Origin: Treponema sp.
GTDB taxonomy: Bacteria; Spirochaetota; Spirochaetia; Treponematales; Breznakiellaceae
Direction: 5' to 3'
Length of the DNA stretch: 56,942 nucleotides
Assembly (NCBI GenBank): GCA_031266075.1
Contig: JAISBS010000052.1
Location: 1 to 56,942 of the forward strand
The position numbers and the translations under genes are program-made. A model generated the notes under the pieces. The model saw only the letters and a program-made list of their open reading frames with translations. It searched no databases and was not told where the DNA came from. Each line of letters opens with the position of its first letter. Within the stretch, counting starts at the first letter, position 1. Shown here piece after piece: positions 50,503 to 56,942 of this stretch.

Positions 50503-51822
50503 ATGCGGGCGGTGGACATAATTATGAACAAACGGGCCGGAAAGGAGCTTTCCCGGGAAGAGATACGGTTCCTTATCGGCGGCTATGTGGCGGGGGAAAT
50601 TCCCGATTATCAGGTTTCCGCCTGGGCTATGGCGGTTTTTTTTCAGGGTATGAGCCCCGCCGAAACCGCCGCCCTTACCGAAGTGATGCTCCGCTCCGGC
50701 GCGGTGATAGACCTTTCCGGTGTTCCCGGCCCCCTGGTGGATAAACATTCCACCGGCGGCGTGGGGGACAAAACCAGCCTCATTATCGCCCCCCTTGTTG
50801 CCGCCCTGGGCATCCGGGATCCCATGATGTCGGGCCGAGCGCTGGGCCACACCGGGGGAACCCTGGACAAGCTGGAGGCTGTTCCGGGCTACCGGACCGG
50901 CCTTTCCCCGGAGGAATTCAAAAACATTCTGATCCGGGACGGATTTGCCATGACCGGCCAGACCAAAGATATTGTTCCCGCGGACCGGCTCCTCTACGCG
51001 TTGCGGGACGTTACCGGCGCGGTGGAATCGATTCCCCTCATCACCGCCAGCATCCTCTCCAAAAAAGCGGCTGAAGGGGCGGAAGCCCTGGTTCTGGATG
51101 TCAAATACGGTTCCGGGGCCTTTATGAAAAACCCCGCCGATGCGGAACGGCTCGCCCGGTCCCTGGTGGACACCGGATCGGCGATGGGGAAAAAAATTAT
51201 CGCCCTCTTAACGGATATGGATGAACCGCTGGGCCGCATGGTGGGGAATTTTCTTGAAGTGGAAGAATGTTACGACTGCCTGGACGGAAAGGGCGGGGGC
51301 GGTTCGGCGGATCTTATGGAAGTAAGCCTGGAACTGGCGGCCCGGATGCTGATCCTGGGGGGCAGGGCAAAAGACGCCGGAGCGGCCAGGGCCCAATGCG
51401 AAGAAACGCTGGCCACCGGGAAACCGAGGGAACTGTTTCTGGCCAACATCAAAAGCCAGGGAGGAAACCCGGAAGAATTCCTCAAAATGAAAGGGACATA
51501 CCGCTCCTCCCACCGGGGAGAAATCACCGCCGGGGAAGAGGGCTACATTTCCCGGATTGACGCATGGAAGACCGGCCACGCCGGGGTGGAACTGGGGGTG
51601 GGCAGGAACCGTACCGAAGACCCCGTAAGCCCCACTGCGGGGATTGAGTTTTTGAAAAAAAGCGGGGATCGGGTCCGCAAAGGGGAACCGCTCATGATCG
51701 TCTGGGGAAAGGACGCGGCCAGTCTTGAAGCCGCCCTGCCCGGCCTGGCCGCCGCGGTGGAATACTCCCCCGATCCCCCGGCAAAACGGAATTTGATCCT
51801 GAAAGAAATCGGCGGGCTTTGA
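50503..51822 (+). CDS. deoA: Pyrimidine-nucleoside (thymidine) phosphorylase
   Basis: A 439-residue enzyme that splits thymidine, uridine or deoxyuridine with phosphate, in cytosolic nucleoside salvage. Family motifs: VDIIMNKRAGKELSREEI, the signature SGRALGHTGGTLDKLEA, VDKHSTGGVGDKTSL, DVKYGSGAFMK and ESIPLITASILSKK. Length is normal. ATG 50503 follows GGGAGG by about 7 nt; an upstream in-frame start adds unconserved residues. Whether uridine is used as well as thymidine cannot be decided here. Confidence 0.94.
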   Translation: MRAVDIIMNKRAGKELSREEIRFLIGGYVAGEIPDYQVSAWAMAVFFQGMSPAETAALTEVMLRSGAVIDLSGVPGPLVDKHSTGGVGDKTSLIIAPLVAALGIRDPMMSGRALGHTGGTLDKLEAVPGYRTGLSPEEFKNILIRDGFAMTGQTKDIVPADRLLYALRDVTGAVESIPLITASILSKKAAEGAEALVLDVKYGSGAFMKNPADAERLARSLVDTGSAMGKKIIALLTDMDEPLGRMVGNFLEVEECYDCLDGKGGGGSADLMEVSLELAARMLILGGRAKDAGAARAQCEETLATGKPRELFLANIKSQGGNPEEFLKMKGTYRSSHRGEITAGEEGYISRIDAWKTGHAGVELGVGRNRTEDPVSPTAGIEFLKKSGDRVRKGEPLMIVWGKDAASLEAALPGLAAAVEYSPDPPAKRNLILKEIGGL

Positions 51823-51864
51823 GCCGGAAGATCCAGGGAACCAAAAGGTAAGGACAACCGCGTT

Positions 51865-53982
51865 ATGGCAAAATGGGAAAAAAAAGATGTCTCCCCGGAG
51901 CTGGTGAAAAACATCGCGGCCAAATACGGCTGCGATCTCCTCACCGCTTCCATTCTGGCCCGCCGGGGCATTGTCCGGGGGGAAGATATACAGTTTTTTC
52001 TGGAGGACGATCCTCGCTATCTCCGCAACCCCTTCGGCCTCCCCGGTATGGAGGACGCGGTAGACCGGATCATCGCGGCCAAAGAAGAGGGGGAAAAGGT
52101 TCTGGTCTTTGGCGACAACGATGTGGACGGCATTACCGGCACGGCGCTCCTTGCTTCTTACCTCAGATCCCTGGAACTGGATGTAAGCTGGCGGATCCCC
52201 GGCGGGGACGAACCCTACGGCCTGTCCATGCAGGCGGTGGAAGAATTTGCCGCGGACTGCGGCACCCTGATTATCACCGTGGACTGCGGTATCTCCTGTA
52301 TCAACGAAATCAGGCGGGCCAATGAACTTTCGGTGGACGTGATCATCACGGATCACCATGAACCGCGGGAAGAATTGCCCGAAGCCCTGGCCATCGTGAA
52401 CCCGAAACTCAAAGATTCCCCGTACCCCTTCCGGGATCTCTCCGGCTGCGGGGCGGCCTTCAAACTGGTAACGGCCCTGCGCTTCGCCCTGAAAAGCGAA
52501 CTCTACGGCCAGCCCGTATGCCTCCTCAACACCCGCCCGGTAAACGACGCCTGGATCATCGAGATCGCCAAACTGCGGAACCTCATGGTCATCGACATCC
52601 TGTTTGAAACCGTTGTCCCCGGCATGATGAGCATCACCGAGACCCGGCTCCCCGCCTTTCTTGAGAGCCAGCAGATTCTCGTCTGGGACGGCCCCTTGCA
52701 GAAAAGAACCCTGGCAAAACTTTTCGGCGGCGGCGTGGAAATCGGGATGCTGGATGTCGCGCCGGAGATCGGCAAAGTAATTCCCCAGACCGAAGGAAAA
52801 AGCCTCCTCCGTATCCGGGAGCTTTCCCGGATCGCCAAATATTCGGAAAAGGAAGTAACCGAACTTGACGTGTTTGTGAACCTCTTCAGTTCCTTTATGC
52901 AGAAGCGGGAAAAACTCTTTGTCCCCGAAGGGCCCGAACTCCAGCTTGCCGCGCTGGGAACCATACAGGACATCATGCCCCTGAAGGATGAAAACCGGAT
53001 CATCATCAAAAGCGGCCTTGCCTCCCTCAAGGCCCGGCCCCGGCCCGGCCTTTCGGAACTGCTCCACAGCCTCCAGCTTGCGGGCCGCCGTTTTGACGCC
53101 AAAGACATTTCCTGGCGCTTCTGCCCGGCGATCAACGCGGCCCGGCGGATGGGGCAGGGGGAGAAAGCCGCCTTCCTCCTGTTTGAAGAGGACCCCCAAA
53201 AGCGGAGGAACCTGGCGGATGAACTGGTGCGGCTGAACGAGGAGCGAAAGCTGCTGGAAGAAAAAACCTGGGCCGCCGTGGAGCCCCGGGCCGGTGAAAG
53301 TTTTGTCCGCCACCAGGAAAAATTTACCCTTGTGTACGGCGGCGACATAGACCGCGGCGTTGCGGGGCTTATCGCCCAGCGGCTGGTCAAACGGTTCAAA
53401 GTTCCCGCCATGGCCGTATCCGCCGGTGAAACCGTCCTCACCGGATCCCTCCGTTCCGCCCGGGGCTACAGCGTTTCATCCCTTTTGGAGCAGAACGCGG
53501 ATCTTTTCATCGATTCCGGGGGCCACCATTATGCCGCGGGCTTTAGCATGAACAAGGCCAGGTGGGATGAATTTACCCGGCGGCTGGAAAGCGCTGCCGC
53601 GAACATGGAACTTGCCGCCGGGGAGGAGGAAACTATCGCCATAGACGCGGAGCTTCCCCCGGGATACCTGAACCCCGAAATTTTCAAACTGGTGGATCGT
53701 CTTGAACCCTACGGCAAGGAGCATCCCCCGCTGGTGTTTCTGGCGAAAAACCTCGTGATTCGGGACATCAGCTTTATAGGGAAAACCGAAACCCGCCATG
53801 TCAAGATGACGCTGGATGCGGGCGCGTACAAATGGCCCGCCCTGTACTGGCAGGCGGCGGACAAAGTGGGCGCGGAGTTCTCCCTTGGCGATACCGTGGA
53901 TGCGGTGTTTGAACTTTCCCGGAACTGGTATCAGGGAACCGAAACGCCGCAGATCATCGTTACGGATCTGCGGAGAAGTTAG
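51865..53982 (+). CDS. recJ: Single-stranded-DNA-specific exonuclease RecJ
   Basis: A 705-residue DHH-family 5'-3' exonuclease in recombination and mismatch repair. Motif I reads VFGDNDVDGITGTALL (DNDVDG, with Asn where DYDADG is common), followed by DCGIS, TDHHEP (DHH) and a C-terminal DHHA1-type SGGHHYAAGFSM. A longer-than-E. coli length (577) reflects an inserted middle region at about residues 240-390. The DHH and metal-binding His residues appear intact. The gene starts 42 bp after deoA and is followed 31 bp later by the M23 gene. Confidence 0.92.
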   Translation: MAKWEKKDVSPELVKNIAAKYGCDLLTASILARRGIVRGEDIQFFLEDDPRYLRNPFGLPGMEDAVDRIIAAKEEGEKVLVFGDNDVDGITGTALLASYLRSLELDVSWRIPGGDEPYGLSMQAVEEFAADCGTLIITVDCGISCINEIRRANELSVDVIITDHHEPREELPEALAIVNPKLKDSPYPFRDLSGCGAAFKLVTALRFALKSELYGQPVCLLNTRPVNDAWIIEIAKLRNLMVIDILFETVVPGMMSITETRLPAFLESQQILVWDGPLQKRTLAKLFGGGVEIGMLDVAPEIGKVIPQTEGKSLLRIRELSRIAKYSEKEVTELDVFVNLFSSFMQKREKLFVPEGPELQLAALGTIQDIMPLKDENRIIIKSGLASLKARPRPGLSELLHSLQLAGRRFDAKDISWRFCPAINAARRMGQGEKAAFLLFEEDPQKRRNLADELVRLNEERKLLEEKTWAAVEPRAGESFVRHQEKFTLVYGGDIDRGVAGLIAQRLVKRFKVPAMAVSAGETVLTGSLRSARGYSVSSLLEQNADLFIDSGGHHYAAGFSMNKARWDEFTRRLESAAANMELAAGEEETIAIDAELPPGYLNPEIFKLVDRLEPYGKEHPPLVFLAKNLVIRDISFIGKTETRHVKMTLDAGAYKWPALYWQAADKVGAEFSLGDTVDAVFELSRNWYQGTETPQIIVTDLRRS

Positions 53983-54013
53983 GTCCGGCCAAAACGGAGA
54001 CGGGGGTGAAACG

Positions 54014-55189
54014 GTGAAGAAGCCGAATGGGGGAAAATGGCCGGGGGCGCTGGTTCTCATTGCCGCGCTCCTCGTTCCCGGCTGTGCGGGAACCGGGGAC
54101 AGGCCGGGCCGGGGCCCCTTGCGGGCTGCGGCGGAAGCCTCGGCAGGGGCGGGTCAGGCGGAGCCGCCTGAAACCGGAGGCGCCCAGGGCCCGGCGGCCC
54201 GGGCCGGACTGATCTGGCCGGGGCCGGAACAGCCGGGCCGGACGGGGCGTTTTGTCCTGATCCCCGAAGAACCCCGGCTGGGGGAACCCCTGACCCTGGC
54301 AGTGATCCCCGGCCCCGTTACGGAGAGGCTCCGGGCCGCGGAACTTCTGGATGCCCAAAGACGGCGTCTGTGCCGGGCTGCTTTTTTCCCCCTGCCCGTG
54401 GAGGCCGCGGGGGACGCGCCGCTGCTGGCCGCGATCCTCACCGTTCCCTCCACCGCCCGGCCCGGTCCGGCCTTTATCCGGCTGGAGGGTATCCCCGGCC
54501 CCCTGAACGAAATCTCCCTTTCCATCGGCGGGCGGGACTTTGTTTCCGAAATCATCGAACTGGATCAGACGCTGACGGATATCCGCACCGCGCCGGATCC
54601 CCGAAAAATTGCGGAGTCACAGCATCTCTGGGCGATCCTCTCCCGGACCGGCGGGGAGATTTACGGTACCGGCGTTTTTACGCCTCCGGTGGCCTCCACC
54701 CGGCGGACCAGCTTTTTTGGCGACCGCCGGATTTTCAAATATGCCAACGGTAAACAGGACAGCTCCATTCACGCCGGGGTGGACTACGGAATCCCCACGG
54801 GAACCCCGGTAAGCGCCTGCGGGCCGGGGAAAGTGGTCCTCGCCCGGAACCGGATCGTTACCGGTAATTCGGTTGTCCTTGAACATTTGCCGGGGGTGTA
54901 TTCAATTTACTACCACCTGGACAGCATCACCGTCAGCGAGGGGGATATGGCCGCCGCCGGAACCCTGCTGGGCAAATCGGGGGCCACCGGACTTGCCACC
55001 GGCCCCCATCTCCACTGGGAAATCCGGGTATCCGGGGAGAACACCGACCCCGACGCCTGTCTGACCCGCCCCCTCCTTGACAAAACGGCGATTTTTGCTA
55101 AACTAAATGAGCTTGCCGAAAACCAGCCGGGTTTTGGAACAAGTTCAAATAAGGGAAGCTCTGAAAACTTCAGTTTTCAGAAGCAGTAA
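54014..55189 (+). CDS. M23 family metallopeptidase lipoprotein (LytM-type)
   Basis: A 391-residue predicted lipoprotein: MKKPNGGKW, a hydrophobic core and lipobox LLVPGC. A Pro/Gly/Ala-rich linker (about 35-75) and a region of beta sandwich character precede the C-terminal M23 domain (about 250-375). Zinc ligands fit: His and Asp in SIHAGVDYG, and HLHW in GPHLHWEI. It should act on peptidoglycan at the envelope. GTG 54014 with GGGGGTG upstream gives the lipoprotein; longer in-frame starts overlap recJ. Confidence 0.87.
   Translation: MKKPNGGKWPGALVLIAALLVPGCAGTGDRPGRGPLRAAAEASAGAGQAEPPETGGAQGPAARAGLIWPGPEQPGRTGRFVLIPEEPRLGEPLTLAVIPGPVTERLRAAELLDAQRRRLCRAAFFPLPVEAAGDAPLLAAILTVPSTARPGPAFIRLEGIPGPLNEISLSIGGRDFVSEIIELDQTLTDIRTAPDPRKIAESQHLWAILSRTGGEIYGTGVFTPPVASTRRTSFFGDRRIFKYANGKQDSSIHAGVDYGIPTGTPVSACGPGKVVLARNRIVTGNSVVLEHLPGVYSIYYHLDSITVSEGDMAAAGTLLGKSGATGLATGPHLHWEIRVSGENTDPDACLTRPLLDKTAIFAKLNELAENQPGFGTSSNKGSSENFSFQKQ
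55160..55179. repeat. Unit-A type hairpin at the end of the M23 gene
   Basis: CTGAAAAC (55160-55167) pairs with GTTTTCAG (55172-55179), loop TTCA. It overlaps the last codons of the M23 gene, so the gene end may have been formed by the repeat. Confidence 0.75.
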
Positions 55190-55297
55190 CGGGGCTATAG
55201 CAGCGAAAGCGGCCGTAGCAACAACGTTGTCGTCGTAACTAAAGCTGCCGTTTTCTTCCCCTTAATTTTAACCCCTGTGGAAAGGAGGTGAGTATTT

Positions 55298-55501
55298 TTG
55301 GCCCATATTATCGTTGATGACAACGAGATGCTGGAAAAAGCCATCAAACGGTTCAAGCGAATGGTGGAAAAAGAAGGCGTCATTCGGGAATTTAAAAAAC
55401 GGGAATATTACGAAAAGCCCTCTACAATCCTCAACAGGAAAAAGAAAAGTATCCAGCGGAAACTGATGAAAAAATCCCGCAAGGGACGCCCGGAATATTA
55501 A
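55298..55501 (+). CDS. rpsU: 30S ribosomal protein S21
   Basis: A 67-residue basic protein. It has the S21 pattern [20 protein letters not shown], then [15 protein letters not shown] and a Lys/Arg-rich C-terminus ([17 protein letters not shown]). It helps 30S initiation on mRNA. The start is TTG 55298: an unusually strong AAAGGAGGTG (55281-55290) lies at the right distance, and no in-frame ATG or GTG fits. The upstream leader (55190-55280) can form several short hairpins. A four-hairpin repeat follows the stop. Confidence 0.93.
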   Translation: MAHIIVDDNEMLEKAIKRFKRMVEKEGVIREFKKREYYEKPSTILNRKKKSIQRKLMKKSRKGRPEY

Positions 55502-55512
55502 GGGAACCTGAG

Positions 55513-55667
55513 GGTGTCCAGGAAGTGCGAACCTTCGGTTCGAGGTTACTTCCCGGACACCCCGCGGACTTTTAGTCCGATGCGTTTGCTCCTGTTTCGT
55601 TGAAACGGTATGCAAATGCCGCATTAAGGAAGCTGTCCGAATAAGTTTTTCAAACTTTTCGGACAGC
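55513..55667. repeat. Composite four-hairpin repeat, copy 2
   Basis: A diverged copy of 36811-36966 (155 bp). The order is kept: TGTCCaGGAAG / CTTCCcGGACA with GAACC-TTC-GGTTC core; GGACT-TTT-AGTCC; a weaker GTTTC-GTT-GAAAC stem with GCGTTTGC / GCAAATGC; and GCTGTCCGAA / TTTTCGGACAGC. It lies between rpsU and the glycosidase-like gene. Confidence 0.85.
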
Positions 55668-55683
55668 GCCGGTTTCGTATCCC

Positions 55684-55722
55684 GGAACTTCCGGAAACCC
55701 AGCCGGGGTTTCCGGAAGTTCC
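55684..55722. repeat. Perfect 16-bp hairpin upstream of the glycosidase-like gene
   Basis: GGAACTTCCGGAAACC (55684-55699) pairs perfectly with GGTTTCCGGAAGTTCC (55707-55722), loop CAGCCGG. It is the cleanest example of the AACC-type core. No T-run follows. Confidence 0.9.
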
Positions 55723-55751
55723 CTGAACGTTGCAAGGCATACAGGGGGGAT

Positions 55752-56702
55752 ATGAAATTTTTTCCGGGCCGGACAGCGGTTTTGGTTCTGACTGTTCTTG
55801 TCCCCCTTGCTTCCTGCGCCACCCTTTCACCCGTCAATACAGCCCCCGAAGGGGGAATTCCCAAAGCCCCGGCCCCGGAGAGCGTCCGGCCCCGGTGGCA
55901 GCCCTTTGCGGATCATCTGGTCCGGGGGCTGGATTATTTCGCCGGCAAAACCGCCAGGCCCCGGCTGGAATTCCGGGCCCTTCGGGTAGACCTGCATGAA
56001 CCGGCCCTGCGGATTGTGGTCTATGCTGCTTCCGCGCCGGACAATGCCGGGGGGACGGTTCCCGGCATCCGGGTCAGCAGTTTTGTCCGCCGCTACGGGC
56101 TATTGGCGGGGATTAACGCCGCTCCTTTTGACCTGGTTTCCGGCAGGGAAGGGGAGCCCCTCACTGTTGCCGGGCTCATCATCGCCGAAGGGATGCTGCG
56201 TTTCCCTCCGAATCCGCGTTACGGGGCCCTGGTTTTTTATGCCGGCGGCGGCGCGGCGATCCGCGGCCAGGGGGAACTGGGCGGCATGGAAACAATCGAA
56301 AACGCCGTGGGGGGCTTCCACCTGCTTCTGGCGGATGGCCGCCTGAGCGAACGGGCGCTGCGGCTGGCCGCGGGCTCGTCCAACCCCCGTTATCCCCGGA
56401 GCGCCGCAGGGCTCTCGGCGGACGGGCGCTACCTTTACCTGCTGGCTATCGACGGACGGCGGCCCGGAAGCGCCGGCGCCACCGAAGCGGAAACAGCGAT
56501 CATCCTCAGACAGTTGGGGGCCGCCGGGGGGCTCAACCTTGACGGCGGCGGCTCCACGGCCATGGCCCTCCGCTTCCCGGACGGCAAGGTGCGGCCAGTA
56601 AACATCCCCATCCACGGCGGCATCCCCGGCAGGGAACGGGCGGTGGCGAGCTGTCTTGGCATCGGCCTTGCCCCGGAAGCTGACGGAGGAGCCGGCAAGT
56701 AG
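55752..56702 (+). CDS. Phosphodiester glycosidase (NAGPA-type) family lipoprotein
   Basis: A 316-residue predicted lipoprotein: MKFFPGRT, hydrophobic core, lipobox LASC. The NAGPA/DUF2233-type domain shows LAGINAAPFDL, GGFHLLLADG and the family signature NLDGGGSTAMALRF. Related enzymes cleave sugar phosphodiesters; bacterial ones have been tied to cell-wall or spore/capsule processes. Specific substrate unknown. AGGGGGGA precedes ATG 55752 by a few bases. A hairpin and composite repeat lie just upstream. Confidence 0.85.
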   Translation: MKFFPGRTAVLVLTVLVPLASCATLSPVNTAPEGGIPKAPAPESVRPRWQPFADHLVRGLDYFAGKTARPRLEFRALRVDLHEPALRIVVYAASAPDNAGGTVPGIRVSSFVRRYGLLAGINAAPFDLVSGREGEPLTVAGLIIAEGMLRFPPNPRYGALVFYAGGGAAIRGQGELGGMETIENAVGGFHLLLADGRLSERALRLAAGSSNPRYPRSAAGLSADGRYLYLLAIDGRRPGSAGATEAETAIILRQLGAAGGLNLDGGGSTAMALRFPDGKVRPVNIPIHGGIPGRERAVASCLGIGLAPEADGGAGK

Positions 56703-56942
56703 GCGGTAGTTGGGAGAGGGCCGGTTTCCGTGTTTTTTTGCTTTGTTGGAGATGACTTATGAAAGAGTTACCGGAAACAAGGGAACCCTGTTATGCGCCG
56801 TAAACCCCGATTTACAATATCTCTACATGGGTATTCACTTGACGCAGGTAACTTTATTTCCTGACGATATTTTTATACGTGACCGGTTCTATTTGAACGG
56901 CGTTTTCCAGAAGCCGATAGAATAACATGCCTCGACTTTTTG
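56703..56942 (+). other. End region of the window without a confident gene
   Basis: A 57-codon open frame runs from ATG 56752 to TAA near 56923 and a 14-codon frame starts at ATG 56759 with GGAG 7 nt upstream. Neither shows a recognised domain. The 14-codon frame could be a leader. Nothing more can be supported before the window ends. Confidence 0.25.

Overview
The window reads as a GC-rich spirochaete chromosome segment, most likely from the Treponema lineage (order Treponematales) and of the anaerobic, gut-dwelling kind. I infer this from a cytosolic [FeFe]-hydrogenase/chemoreceptor fusion, a secondary alcohol dehydrogenase, DUF342/FapA, a bacterial XPB helicase cassette, several TPR proteins and an FGE-sulfatase (SUMF1) lipoprotein with Listeria-Bacteroides repeats. 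No rRNA, tRNA, CRISPR array or intact insertion sequence is visible. Species cannot be fixed from sequence reading alone.

Layout. 1-1.3 kb: end of pgk, then tpiA (glycolysis). 1.4-3.5 kb: predicted H2-sensing chemoreceptor. 3.7-8.4 kb: complete branched-chain amino-acid-type ABC importer livKHMGF, followed by a CBS-ACT protein. 9.2-11.6 kb: an exported protein and a MATE exporter. 11.7-15.3 kb (minus): a SulP anion transporter with two overlapping class III cyclase-like genes whose surviving catalytic residues are complementary. 15.5-20.2 kb: XPB helicase, Helicase_C_3 partner and NYN-LOTUS protein. 20.2-21.3 kb (minus): a DUF4143-type ATPase broken at a 9-bp homopolymer. 21.4-31.1 kb: housekeeping genes (rlmE, polyprenyl synthase, tatD, fapA, argR with an ARG box, pgi, flavin reductase, peptidase, pdxY). 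31.2-36.5 kb: TPR genes and an AI-2E family membrane protein. 36.5-38.4 kb: the UPF0237/UPF0210 pair. 38.6-44.4 kb: aldehyde dehydrogenase, FIST, HxlR regulator, DUF362 ferredoxin and secondary alcohol dehydrogenase. 44.7-50.5 kb: the most accessory-looking part, with a small DUF2158-like gene, a Dam-type methylase, a DUF2156 protein, a 35-unit CT repeat, an outer-membrane protein, the SUMF1 lipoprotein and a MITE-like element. 50.5-56.7 kb: deoA, recJ, an M23 lipoprotein, rpsU and a phosphodiester glycosidase-like lipoprotein.

A feature running through the window is a dense family of intergenic hairpins. They share a few core/loop types (AAAC-TTCA-GTTT, AACC-N-GGTT, GAACC-TTC-GGTTC) but have different, fully paired outer arms. 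They mostly lack U-tracts, sometimes occur in arrays, and in one case a hairpin is inserted inside another repeat. The other main leads are the split cyclase pair beside a SulP transporter, the (CT)35 tract whose repeat number would choose among three reading frames, one of which ends on the start codon of the next gene, and a SUMF1 C-terminus that resembles a diversity-generating-retroelement variable region.
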